Source: Massilia sp. Root418
Lineage (GTDB): Bacteria > Pseudomonadota > Gammaproteobacteria > Burkholderiales > Burkholderiaceae_D
NCBI RefSeq assembly: GCF_001425265.1
Contig: NZ_LMEC01000020.1
Span: 310,001 to 374,000, forward strand
Direction: 5' to 3'
Length of the DNA: 64,000 nt
A model generated the notes under the pieces. That model saw only the letters and a program-made list of their open reading frames with translations, was not told where the DNA came from and did not search any database. Every line of letters begins with the position of its first letter. Positions within the stretch are counted from its first letter, which is position 1. This document shows positions 25,452-33,307 of this stretch, one piece after another. The position numbers and the translations under genes were made by a program.

Positions 25452-26181
25452 TTCCGTACTTGAGCTGGAGCAGCTCTCGGTGCGCTTCGGCGGCCTCACG
25501 GCCGTCAACGCCGTCTCGCTCAGGGTCGGCAGCAGCGACGTGATCGGGCTGGTGGGACCGAACGGCGCCGGCAAGACCACGCTGTTCAACGCCATCTCCG
25601 GCCTGGTCAGGCCCGCCGGCGGCGCCATCCGCTTTGCCGGCCGCGACGTGGTGCGCGCCCCCATGTACCAGCGCGCCCGCCTCGGCATCGGCCGCACCTT
25701 CCAGATTCCGCAACCGATGCACGAGCTGACGGTGCGCGAAAACCTGGTGGTGGCGCAGCGCTTCGGCACCGGCAAGGTGGACACGGCGCGCATCGACGAG
25801 ATCCTGGACTTCACCAGCCTGGCCGGAAAGGCGCGGCGCGACGCCGCCACCAGCCTGTCGCTGACCGAGCTGAAAGCCCTGGAAGTGGCCAAGGCGCTGG
25901 CCACCAACCCCAAGCTGCTGCTGCTGGACGAAGTGCTGGCCGGACTGGAGACCAGCGGCAAGCGGCGCTTCATGGGCATGCTCAAGGAGATGCATCAGCG
26001 CTTCGGCGTAGGCATCGTCATCATCGAGCACGACATCGAAACCATCAGCAGCCTGTGTCCGCGCGTGGCGGTGCTCAATTTCGGGGAACTGATCGCGGAC
26101 GGCACGCCGGACGAGGTGTTCCGCGACCCGGCAGTCATCAAGAGCTACACCGGCAGCGGGCCTGGAGAAAAACATGCTTGA
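25444..26181 (+). CDS. Branched-chain-type ABC transporter ATPase, LivG-like
   Basis: The 245-residue ATPase has Walker [13 protein letters not shown] and Walker B LLLLDEVLAGLE, with the histidine switch IIIEHDIETI. The ABC signature is atypical: where LSGGQ or LSYGEQ is usual, it reads LSLTELKALEVAKAL. Similar degenerate signatures occur in part of the HAAT family, so this need not mean loss of function. It overlaps both neighbours by eight bases. Confidence 0.91.
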   Translation: MPDSVLELEQLSVRFGGLTAVNAVSLRVGSSDVIGLVGPNGAGKTTLFNAISGLVRPAGGAIRFAGRDVVRAPMYQRARLGIGRTFQIPQPMHELTVRENLVVAQRFGTGKVDTARIDEILDFTSLAGKARRDAATSLSLTELKALEVAKALATNPKLLLLDEVLAGLETSGKRRFMGMLKEMHQRFGVGIVIIEHDIETISSLCPRVAVLNFGELIADGTPDEVFRDPAVIKSYTGSGPGEKHA

Positions 26182-26875
26182 ACTGAGCAATGTACGCGCC
26201 GGCTACGGCGCCATCAACGTGCTGTGGGACGTCTCACTGGCGATGCAGCCGGGCCGCCTGACCACCATCATCGGCCCCAATGGCGCCGGCAAGACCACGC
26301 TGCTGCGCGCCATCATGGGCATGGTGCCGCTGAAAGGCGGCGAGATCACGCTGCACGGCAAGCGCCTGGATGGCACGCCCACCTGGGACATGGCCGACCG
26401 CGGCCTGGCCATGGTGCCCGAGGGCCGCATGGTGTTCCGCGACATGAACGTGGAGGAAAACCTGGTCATGGGCGCCTTCAACAAGGCGCACCGCGCCCAC
26501 GTGAAGACCCGGCTGGAAGCGGCCTACGACATGTTCCCCCGCCTGCGCGAACGGCGCACGCAGCTGGCCGGCTCACTGTCCGGCGGCGAAGCGCAGATGC
26601 TGGCGATGGCGCGCGGCCTGATGTCGGCCCCCAAGCTACTGATCGTGGACGAACCATCGCTTGGCCTGGCGCCGCTGGTGGTGCATGAGCTGTTCCAGAT
26701 CCTGGCGCGGCTCAAGGCCGAAGGCCGCACCATCATCCTGGTTGAGCAGAACACCGAACGCGCCATCGCCGTGGCGGACCACGTCTACCTGCTCCAGGGC
26801 GGCAAGATCGCGCTGTCCCAGCCCGCCGCCGACGTGAGCCTGGCGCAATTGCACGACCTGTACTTCAACCACTGA
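26174..26875 (+). CDS. Branched-chain-type ABC transporter ATPase, LivF-like
   Basis: The 233-residue ATPase has Walker [13 protein letters not shown], a canonical signature [17 protein letters not shown], Walker [14 protein letters not shown] and the switch VEQNTERAI. It is the last gene of the IclR-dehydrogenase-ligase-transporter module and completes the transporter. No terminator hairpin is obvious in the 67-base gap that follows. Confidence 0.92.
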   Translation: MLELSNVRAGYGAINVLWDVSLAMQPGRLTTIIGPNGAGKTTLLRAIMGMVPLKGGEITLHGKRLDGTPTWDMADRGLAMVPEGRMVFRDMNVEENLVMGAFNKAHRAHVKTRLEAAYDMFPRLRERRTQLAGSLSGGEAQMLAMARGLMSAPKLLIVDEPSLGLAPLVVHELFQILARLKAEGRTIILVEQNTERAIAVADHVYLLQGGKIALSQPAADVSLAQLHDLYFNH

Positions 26876-26897
26876 GCCCTAACCGGGCGACCGGAAA

Positions 26898-26926
26898 TTG
26901 CCTCGTATGGTAAAAATACCTATGCG
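26898..26926 (+). promoter_or_regulatory. Weak candidate promoter for the C26 amidotransferase gene
   Basis: TTGCCT (26898-26903) is followed 17 bases later by TATGCG (26921-26926), 15 bases before the ATG with GGGAGCAGGA between. The -10 match is poor, so this is tentative. Confidence 0.3.
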
Positions 26927-26942
26927 ATAAACGGGAGCAGGA

Positions 26943-27887
26943 ATGAGTACGGGAGATCACGATCAACGACGGCACGACCGCCGCCACGGCGACAGGATAG
27001 GAACACCTCGCTACCTCGATCCGGGCGACACAGTCTTCAGCCTGTGGGGCCGCATCATCATGGCGCGCTACCGGCGCATCGCGGCAGCGGCCACACGGCA
27101 CATCATCCAGCGCCCGCTCCACATCGGGATCTCGGCCCGCATCTTCCACCCCGAGGAAGGCGCCAAGGGGCTGCGCAGCAAGAACCTGCAATACCTGGAA
27201 GAGTCCATCGCGCAGTGGGTCATGTCGCGCGACGTGCTGGTGTTCATGATCCCCACCGTGAACACGGAAGGCCTGCTGCACCCCTCCAACATCCGCCTGC
27301 GCGACTACGCGCGCCACCTGGACGGCCTGGTGCTGCAGGGCGGCGCGGACGTCTCGCCGCAGAGCTACGCGGAAACGCCCACGCGCCCCGAATGGAGCGG
27401 CGACCGCGCGCGCGACATGTATGAGCTGGAGCTGCTGCACGAATTCGTGGAGGCCGGCAAGCCGGTGCTGGGCATCTGCCGCGGCTGCCAGCTCATCAAC
27501 GTGGCCTTCGGCGGCTCGCTGTACCAGGACATCGCTTCCGACGTGCCGGACGCGATGGCCCACGTACATGATGACTACGACCGCCATCGCCACGAGATCG
27601 TGTTCCCGGAAGGCGCCTCGCTGGGCCGCATGCTGAAGATGCACAGCGGCCAGGCGCTGGTGAACTCCATCCACCACCAGGCAGTGAAAAACCTGGGGCG
27701 CGACATGACGGTGGAGGCACGCTCGGTCCCGGACGGCATGGTGGAAGCCATCCGCTACACCAAGGCCCCCTTCGTCATGGGCCTGCAGTGGCACCCCGAA
27801 TTCCACCGCGCCGGCGGCGTGGAGCTGCTGGACTGCACGCCCATCCTGGACAACTTCCTGCGCGTGGCGCGCGAGACGCGCTTCTGA
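26943..27887 (+). CDS. Class I glutamine amidotransferase-like gamma-glutamyl hydrolase (peptidase C26, PuuD-like)
   Basis: The 314-residue protein matches gamma-glutamyl-GABA hydrolase (PuuD) relatives: GLVLQGGADVSPQSY, the nucleophile elbow VLGICRGCQLINVAFGGSLYQD with catalytic Cys in ICRG, and FVMGLQWHPEF holding the catalytic His and Glu. The first 60 residues are a basic extension not usual in PuuD; an internal ATG at 27060 (MARYRRIA) is a possible shorter start, but the 26943 ATG has the better ribosome-binding site. No putrescine-degradation genes adjoin it, so the gamma-glutamyl substrate is unknown. Confidence 0.85.
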   Translation: MSTGDHDQRRHDRRHGDRIGTPRYLDPGDTVFSLWGRIIMARYRRIAAAATRHIIQRPLHIGISARIFHPEEGAKGLRSKNLQYLEESIAQWVMSRDVLVFMIPTVNTEGLLHPSNIRLRDYARHLDGLVLQGGADVSPQSYAETPTRPEWSGDRARDMYELELLHEFVEAGKPVLGICRGCQLINVAFGGSLYQDIASDVPDAMAHVHDDYDRHRHEIVFPEGASLGRMLKMHSGQALVNSIHHQAVKNLGRDMTVEARSVPDGMVEAIRYTKAPFVMGLQWHPEFHRAGGVELLDCTPILDNFLRVARETRF

Positions 27888-27916
27888 ATCGCTGGCGCCA
27901 GCGGCGGCGCGGCAAC

Positions 27917-28001
27917 GGCGGGTTACGCTTCGCTAACCCGCCCTACACGAGCCTTCCGCGCCGGCAACCGTAGGGCGGGTTAGGCCACGCCGTAACCCGC
28001 C
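27917..28001. repeat. Pair of REP-like palindromes, head to head (copies 2 and 3)
   Basis: Copy 2 (27917-27946) and copy 3 (27970-28001) have the same outer arms GGCGGGTTA/TAACCCGCC in opposite orientation, joined by a 23-base spacer. The inner stems are GC/GC with a TTC loop and GGC/GCC with a CAC loop, each with the single unpaired base seen in the other copies. The pair lies between convergent genes. Confidence 0.85.
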
Positions 28002-28046
28002 GCGCGCCGCCTATACCTCAAACCGCGCCGCGCCCCTGCCCCAAGC

Positions 28047-29162
28047 TTACCCCCTGAACCGGTTCACCGCCGCGTCCACCACGCCCTCCACGCTGCCGCT
28101 TTCGCGGAACTGGTCGCGCAGGTACTGGGCGTCGCTGCCGGTGTGGGTCACTTGCGTCAGGTGCGCCAGGCCGGCGCTGCCGCCCAGTGCTTCCGCGTGC
28201 GGCTCCATCTTGCGCAACGTGGTCAGGATGTCCTCACGCAGCGACAGGCTCTCGTATGTCTTTGGATGCACGATGGTGCCGTCCAGCCCGAAGCGGCACG
28301 CCTGGAAGCGGTTGTAGTTGTAGACCAGGTAGTCGTCCTCCTCAGGCGCGGCTTCGTGCCGCTCCAGCAGGTAGCGGCAAAGCGCCTGCAGGTACACCGC
28401 CAGCGCGGCCGCGCGCTCCACCGTCAGCGGCGTGTCGCACACGCGCAGCTCGATGGTGCCGTACTCCGGCTTGGGCCGGATGTCCCAGTAGAAGTCCTTC
28501 ATGCTCTTGATAACGCCGGTGTGCTCCATCTTGGCGAAATAGCCGTGCTCGAAGTCGTGCCAGCTCAGGGTGAACGGCGCGCGGCCGCTCATCGGGAAGG
28601 CGAACACGGAGTTCAGGCGCGCGGAATTGAACAGCGTGTCGCCGCCCTGCACGAAGGGCGAGGATGCCGACAGCGCGATGAAGTGCGGCACGTAGCGGCT
28701 CAGCGAATGCAGCAGGAACAGCGCGTCATCGCCATTGGCGCAGCCGATGTGTACGTGCTGGCCGAAAATGGTGAACTGCTTGGCCAGGTAGCCGTACAGC
28801 GCCGACACTTCCTTGAAGCGCGGCTTGGAGAAGATGCGCCGCTCCGACCATTTCTGGAACGGGTGGGTGCCGCCGCCGCAGATGCCGATGTTGAGCTTCT
28901 CGCAGGCCTGCACCAGCGTGTCGCGGATCAGCTGCAACTGCGCCACCATCTCGGTGTGGTTGGTGTGCACGTCGGTGTTAATCTCGATCATGCTCTCGGT
29001 GATCTCGGGCGTGACATTGCCCGGGAAGGGTTTGCGGTTGAGCAGGTGCAGCAGGTCGGGACTGGACGCGGTCAGGTCGTAGTCCGCATGGCTGATCAGT
29101 TGCAGCTCCAGCTCCACACCCATGGTGAGCGGCTGCGAATTGTTGAACGGTTCAAGCGCCAT
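28047..29162 (-). CDS. ybdK: YbdK-type carboxylate-amine ligase (GCS2 family)
   Basis: The 371-residue protein belongs to the glutamate-cysteine ligase 2 group: [13 protein letters not shown] (metal-binding Glu residues), [24 protein letters not shown] and [14 protein letters not shown]. coli YbdK has weak glutamate-cysteine ligase activity; the physiological reaction is unclear. Its ATG directly abuts the stop of the antiporter gene upstream on the same strand, so the two are probably co-transcribed. Confidence 0.92.
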   Translation of the reverse strand: MALEPFNNSQPLTMGVELELQLISHADYDLTASSPDLLHLLNRKPFPGNVTPEITESMIEINTDVHTNHTEMVAQLQLIRDTLVQACEKLNIGICGGGTHPFQKWSERRIFSKPRFKEVSALYGYLAKQFTIFGQHVHIGCANGDDALFLLHSLSRYVPHFIALSASSPFVQGGDTLFNSARLNSVFAFPMSGRAPFTLSWHDFEHGYFAKMEHTGVIKSMKDFYWDIRPKPEYGTIELRVCDTPLTVERAAALAVYLQALCRYLLERHEAAPEEDDYLVYNYNRFQACRFGLDGTIVHPKTYESLSLREDILTTLRKMEPHAEALGGSAGLAHLTQVTHTGSDAQYLRDQFRESGSVEGVVDAAVNRFRG

Positions 29163-30350
29163 TTATGCCTCCTCTTCTGCCGGCGTTTCATTGGCCCACT
29201 TCAGCGCGTACTGTGTGAAGATGGGGCCCAGTACTTCCATTAACAGCGTCATCGCCGCCAGCGCGGCCAGCTCGTCGACCAGCACGATGCCCATGCTCTT
29301 GGTCTGCTCCAGCAGCAGGATGACGAACACCGACATCGGCGCCAGCGCCACGCCGGTCAGCGCGCCTTTGCGCCAGGTGACGCCGCCCACGTGCGCGAAT
29401 ACGGCCACCGCCGAGGTCTTGACGACGAAGCGCGCCAGCAGCAACAGGATGGCCAGGCCGGCGCCGCTGACCACGCGCTCCCAGTCCAGCGTGGTGACGG
29501 CGAACACGAACAGCAGCACGGTCAGCAATTCGCCGATGGCGCCGAAATTGCGCTCGGTGCGGCTGAAGGTGATGCGGCGATGGCGCGCCATCAGGCCGAA
29601 GGTCAGGGTCGCCAGCACCGGCGACAGGTTGGCCGCGTGGGTGATGGCCACCAGCAGCACCACGGCCAGCGCGAAGGCCACCGTGCCGTCGCGCTGCACG
29701 TGGCCGAGCTGGCGCAGCAGCGCCGGCACCACCACGCCGAATACGCCGCCCAGCACGGCCGAAGCCAGCAGCTCGATGGCGCTGTGCGACACCGCCTGCC
29801 CCAGGCTGCCGGAGGTCTGGAACACCCACACGCCCACGATCACTTTGTAGACGAACACGGCCAGCACGCAGTTGATGGCCACCAGGTGCAGCACCCGCTC
29901 GGTGACCTGCCCGGAGCTGTTCTGTTCATTAATCACGCGCAGCACGCCGGCCGGCGAACTGGACATGGCCAGCGACGCCAGCAGCAGGGAAGTGAGCGGC
30001 GGCATGCCGTACATGTGGCCGATGAAATACACCACAGCGAAGGTGGCGGCCGATTCCACCAGGCCGGTGACGGCGATCCACGGATTGATCCGCAGCCACT
30101 TCAGGTTGATGCGGTAACCGAATTCGAACAGGATGAGGCCGAAGGCCACGTTGGCCAGGATGGTGACCGGGCTGGAACTGTCGCTGGTGTATAGCTCGGG
30201 GAAGGCTTGCGCCACCATGAAGCCCACCAGGCCGTACACGCTGATGCGCGGCACGCCCGTCCAGCGGTGCATGATTTCCCCGGCCAGCCAGGCCAGGGCG
30301 ATTGCAAAAGGCCAGGCCAGTTCGGCCGTGATGACTACTAAATCCGGCAT
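29163..30350 (-). CDS. Cation:proton antiporter, CPA2/KefB-like membrane domain
   Basis: The 395-residue protein is a polytopic membrane protein of the Na+/H+ exchanger fold, with VAFGLILFEFGYRINL, LASLAMSSSPAGVLRVINE (the conserved region around the ion site) and about 11-12 hydrophobic segments. It lacks the C-terminal TrkA-N domain of KefB/KefC. I start at the ATG at 30350, which has GGAGGAAA upstream; an in-frame TTG at 30365 would put that Shine-Dalgarno inside the gene. Confidence 0.87.
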   Translation of the reverse strand: MPDLVVITAELAWPFAIALAWLAGEIMHRWTGVPRISVYGLVGFMVAQAFPELYTSDSSSPVTILANVAFGLILFEFGYRINLKWLRINPWIAVTGLVESAATFAVVYFIGHMYGMPPLTSLLLASLAMSSSPAGVLRVINEQNSSGQVTERVLHLVAINCVLAVFVYKVIVGVWVFQTSGSLGQAVSHSAIELLASAVLGGVFGVVVPALLRQLGHVQRDGTVAFALAVVLLVAITHAANLSPVLATLTFGLMARHRRITFSRTERNFGAIGELLTVLLFVFAVTTLDWERVVSGAGLAILLLLARFVVKTSAVAVFAHVGGVTWRKGALTGVALAPMSVFVILLLEQTKSMGIVLVDELAALAAMTLLMEVLGPIFTQYALKWANETPAEEEA

Positions 30351-30395
30351 AAATGTTTCCTCCAATGCAAAATCAGGTGACAGTTTATTGCAATC

Positions 30396-30411
30396 ACGTC
30401 AAATTACGTCA
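30396..30411. promoter_or_regulatory. Direct ACGTCA repeats one helical turn apart upstream of fghA
   Basis: Two ACGTCA hexamers start at 30396 and 30406, exactly ten bases apart, in the divergent gap between the antiporter and S-formylglutathione hydrolase genes. A -10-like TAGAAT lies at 30427-30432. The spacing suggests tandem binding of an activator, but no family is recognised. Confidence 0.3.
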
Positions 30412-30468
30412 CACTCGTGGCCGGGGTAGAATCTGCCCTACTCCCAACGCAATAGAAGAAGGAATCCC

Positions 30469-31326
30469 ATGCTGGAACTCATCAGCGAACACGCCTGCCA
30501 CGGCGGCGTGCAGCGCTTTTACAAACACGATAGCAGCGCGATCGGCCTGCCCATGCGCTTCTCAGCCTTCATCCCCCCGCACGCCGACGCTGCGCGCCTG
30601 CCGGCGCTGTTCTACCTGGCAGGGCTGACCTGCACCGAAGAGACCTTTCCCATCAAGGCCGGCGCCCAGCGCGTGGCGGCCGAACTGGGCCTGATCCTGA
30701 TTGCGCCGGACACCAGCCCGCGCGGCGCCGGCGTGCCGGGCGAAACGGATGCATGGGACTTCGGCGCGGGCGCCGGTTTTTATATCGACGCGACCGAGGC
30801 GCCGTGGAGCCAGCACTATCGGATGGAAAGCTATATTCATGAACTGCGCGAACTGGTGACGGCAACGCTGCCGCTGGATGCGGCGCGCGTGGGCATATTC
30901 GGCCATTCGATGGGCGGCCACGGCGCGCTCACCCTGGCGCTGAAGCGGCCGGAGGTGTTTCGTTCCGTGTCCGCCTTCGCCCCCATCGCCGCGCCTACGC
31001 GCTGCCCGTGGGGCAAGAAGGCATTCAGCGGCTACCTGGGCCGGGACGAATCGGCCTGGCGCGCGCATGACGCCAGCGAACTGATGGCCGCCGCCAGCAC
31101 GCCCTTCCCGCAGGGCATCTTGATAGACCAGGGCCTGGGCGACAAGTTCCTTGCCGAGCAGCTGTATCCGGAAGCGTTCGAGGAAGCCTGCCGCCAGGCC
31201 GCGCAGCCGCTGCAGCTGCGGCGGCACGCGGGGTATGACCATGGGTATTATTTCGTCTCAAGCTTTATCGAGGATCATTTGCGCTTCCATGCTGCGAACC
31301 TTGGCGGGTTACGCGCTGCGCGCTAA
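30469..31326 (+). CDS. fghA: S-formylglutathione hydrolase
   Basis: FghA hydrolyses S-formylglutathione to formate and glutathione, the last step of glutathione-dependent formaldehyde detoxification. The 285-residue sequence has YLAGLTCTEETFPIKAGAQ, the nucleophile elbow VGIFGHSMGGHGAL and HAGYDHGYYFVSSFIEDH with the catalytic histidine, all as in esterase-D relatives. The final residues GGLRAAR and the TAA stop are encoded by the left half of a REP-like palindrome, so the natural C-terminus has been replaced. No adhC lies nearby. Confidence 0.93.
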   Translation: MLELISEHACHGGVQRFYKHDSSAIGLPMRFSAFIPPHADAARLPALFYLAGLTCTEETFPIKAGAQRVAAELGLILIAPDTSPRGAGVPGETDAWDFGAGAGFYIDATEAPWSQHYRMESYIHELRELVTATLPLDAARVGIFGHSMGGHGALTLALKRPEVFRSVSAFAPIAAPTRCPWGKKAFSGYLGRDESAWRAHDASELMAAASTPFPQGILIDQGLGDKFLAEQLYPEAFEEACRQAAQPLQLRRHAGYDHGYYFVSSFIEDHLRFHAANLGGLRAAR

Positions 31327-31385
31327 CCCGCCCTACGGTGCCGGCCGTTATTCGTAGGGCGGGTTAGGCGAAGCCGTAACCCGCC
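31303..31385. repeat. Pair of REP-like palindromes overlapping the fghA 3' end (copies 4 and 5)
   Basis: Copy 4 (31303-31336) and copy 5 (31354-31385) are in opposite orientation with a 17-base spacer. Inner stems are GCGC/GCGC (loop TGC) and GGC/GCC (loop GAA). Copy 4 overlaps the last 24 bases of fghA, and copy 5 ends 10 bases before the convergent DJ-1/PfpI stop. Confidence 0.87.
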
Positions 31386-31395
31386 GAATCCGCCG

Positions 31396-31983
31396 CTACA
31401 GCTTGATCTCCGTGCCCAGCCGCGCCAGGAACTGCCCCAGCCACTGCGGGTGGGCCGGCCAGGCGGGCGCGGTGACGAAGATGCCGTCCGTGACGGCGCT
31501 GTCCACCGCAATGTCCGCATATTCGGCACCGGCCAGCTTCACTTCCGGCGCGCACGCCGGGTAGCAGGAAATCTTCTTGCCCTGGATGACGCCGGCCGCC
31601 GCCAGCAGCTGCGCGCCGTGGCACACGGCGGCTATCGGCTTGGAAGCCTGCGCGAACTGCTGGATGATTTCCAGCACGCGCGGATTCAGGCGCAGGTATT
31701 CCGGCGCACGGCCGCCCGCGATGACGAGCGCATCGTAAGCGGACACTTGCACATCGTCGAAATTGGCGTTCAGGGCGAACTGGTGGCCGGGCTTCTCGGT
31801 GTAAGTCTGGTCGCCCTCGAAGTCGTGGATGGCGGTCTTGACCTTCTCGCCGCTCTTCTTGCCGGGACACACGGCATGCACCGTGTGGCCGACCATCTGC
31901 AGTGCCTGGAACGGCACCATGGTTTCGTAATCCTCAGCGAAATCGCCCGTCAACAACAGTATCTGCTTGGCTGCCACAGTCAT
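31396..31983 (-). CDS. DJ-1/PfpI family protein
   Basis: The 195-residue protein has the DJ-1/PfpI fold with the nucleophile elbow [13 protein letters not shown] (Cys121-His122) and the upstream [15 protein letters not shown]. Relatives include PfpI-type chaperone/deglycase and stress proteins; the exact activity cannot be read from sequence. I use the ATG at 31983, after which the conserved QILLLTGDF strand begins; the longer frame upstream runs into non-homologous sequence. Confidence 0.88.
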   Translation of the reverse strand: MTVAAKQILLLTGDFAEDYETMVPFQALQMVGHTVHAVCPGKKSGEKVKTAIHDFEGDQTYTEKPGHQFALNANFDDVQVSAYDALVIAGGRAPEYLRLNPRVLEIIQQFAQASKPIAAVCHGAQLLAAAGVIQGKKISCYPACAPEVKLAGAEYADIAVDSAVTDGIFVTAPAWPAHPQWLGQFLARLGTEIKL

Positions 31984-32056
31984 CTCCTGGTTGGTTGGAA
32001 AAGCACCACCAGGCCATGATAACGTTAATTGACGGGCAATGTGATTACCGATGTAT

Positions 32057-33013
32057 TTACTTATGCAGCACCTTGCGGATGGTTTCCGCCAGGTCTTCCG
32101 CCACGAACTTGGCCACGTAGGCGTCGGCGCCGACACCCTTCACGTGGTCCTCGTTGGTCTTGCCGGACAGCGAAGAGTGAATCACTACCGGGATCTTGCT
32201 GAAACGGGCGTCCTGCTTGATCAGGCGGGTCAGCGTGAAGCCGTCCATCTCGGGCATTTCCAGGTCGGTTAGCACCAGCGACACGCGGTCCTCCACCGGG
32301 ATGCCCTCGGCCTTGGCGCCGTCGGCGATATGCTGCAAACGCTCCCACGCTTCCTTGCCGGACTTGGTCATCACGAACGGCGCGCCCATGGCGGTCAGGC
32401 CCTGTTCGATCAGGCTGCGCGCCACCACCGAGTCGTCCGCCGCCAGGATGATGGTGCCCGGCTTGAGCAGCAGCTTGGGACCGATGGTTTCCGGGTCCAC
32501 GTCCTTGCCTTCACTCGGCACCATCTTGCGCAGGATGGTTTCCACGTCCAGCACCTGCGCCAGGCGGGTGTTGTTCACGTCGCCATCCAGGCGGGCAATA
32601 CTGGTCACCATGCCGCCGGCCGTGCTGCCTTCGGCGGACAGCACCTGGCCCCAGTCGAGGCGCACGATCTCGTCCACGGACTCCACCGCGAATGCCTGGG
32701 TGGTGCGGGCGAACTCGGTCACCAGCATGATGTTCAGGCCGGTCTTCGGCGTCACGCCCACGATGCCGGGCAAGTCCATGACGGAAATGATCTGGCCGCG
32801 CAGGTTGACCACGCCCAGCATGTGGGGCGCGGATCCGGCCACCGCCGTCACTTCGGGCATGGCCACAATCTCGCGGATCTTGAAGACGTTGATGCCGTAC
32901 AGCTCCGAGTGCTCGCCATTGGCGTCGGCGCCGAGACGGAACAGCAGCAGTTCAAATTTATTGGAATTGGTTAAGTTACTACGTTCGTCAATTTCTTGTT
33001 GAACTGAATTCAT
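32057..33013 (-). CDS. cheV: Chemotaxis protein CheV (CheW-receiver fusion)
   Basis: CheV couples chemoreceptors to CheA and can be phosphorylated. The 318-residue protein has an N-terminal CheW domain (residues about 15-160, with [12 protein letters not shown] and [16 protein letters not shown]) and a C-terminal receiver (about 185-318) with the acidic pair at the start, phospho-acceptor Asp250 in [12 protein letters not shown] and the lysine in [10 protein letters not shown]. The ATG at 33013 has GGAGACGA upstream. No other chemotaxis genes are in the window. Confidence 0.93.
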   Translation of the reverse strand: MNSVQQEIDERSNLTNSNKFELLLFRLGADANGEHSELYGINVFKIREIVAMPEVTAVAGSAPHMLGVVNLRGQIISVMDLPGIVGVTPKTGLNIMLVTEFARTTQAFAVESVDEIVRLDWGQVLSAEGSTAGGMVTSIARLDGDVNNTRLAQVLDVETILRKMVPSEGKDVDPETIGPKLLLKPGTIILAADDSVVARSLIEQGLTAMGAPFVMTKSGKEAWERLQHIADGAKAEGIPVEDRVSLVLTDLEMPEMDGFTLTRLIKQDARFSKIPVVIHSSLSGKTNEDHVKGVGADAYVAKFVAEDLAETIRKVLHK

Positions 33014-33111
33014 AAGGGTCGTCTCCATCGCAAGGCCTGCGATCAGTATAACGATATTGCCCTCTGTAACGAAACATTTTGCCCCGCCGGTGTTGCAAAC
33101 CGGCCAGACGT

Positions 33112-33138
33112 AAAAAAAGGAACCTCACGGTTCCTTTT
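33112..33138 (-). terminator. Rho-independent terminator after tRNA-Gly
   Basis: A perfect 10-bp stem (33115-33124 with 33129-33138) has the arms AAAAGGAACC and GGTTCCTTTT, a four-base loop, and on the minus strand a following run of Ts. It lies 10 bases beyond the tRNA 3' end and before cheV. Confidence 0.85.
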
Positions 33139-33147
33139 CTTGAATTC

Positions 33148-33223
33148 TGGAGCGGGAGAAGAGTCTCGAACTCTCGACCTCAACCTTGGCAAGGTTGCGC
33201 TCTACCAACTGAGCTACTCCCGC
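33148..33223 (-). tRNA. tRNA-Gly (anticodon GCC)
   Basis: The 76-base gene folds as a normal tRNA: acceptor stem GCGGGAG with CTCCCGC, D-arm GCTC-AGTTGGTA-GAGC, anticodon stem CAACC/GGTTG around TTGCCAA (anticodon at 33188-33190), and a TTCGAGA T-loop. CCA is encoded. A terminator follows at 33112-33138. Confidence 0.97.
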
Positions 33224-33233
33224 ATAAGGCAAG

Positions 33234-33281
33234 ATTATGACAGAAACGTTTCCTCTTGACCAGAGTGGCGGCCTATATAAT
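33234..33281. promoter_or_regulatory. Divergent promoter region between tRNA-Gly and the CPA1 antiporter gene
   Basis: On the minus strand, TGGTCA (33262-33257) and CATAAT (33239-33234) are 17 bases apart and place transcription start next to the tRNA 5' end. On the plus strand, a perfect TATAAT lies at 33276-33281, about 27 bases before the antiporter start; its nearest TTGACC (33256) is only 14 bases away, so that -35 is doubtful. Confidence 0.45.
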
Positions 33282-33307
33282 TGCTCAGGTTAAGAAAAAG
33301 GATATGA

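Noticed and set aside
27888..28046. REP-derived short reading frames ending in GGLR-like peptides as small genes
   Set aside because: The peptide arises from translating the palindrome itself and recurs wherever the element is present; there is no ribosome-binding site or conservation beyond the repeat.
30351..30365. TTG start for the CPA2 antiporter gene
   Set aside because: It would place a strong Shine-Dalgarno (GGAGGAAA) inside the gene, five codons before an ATG at the right distance.
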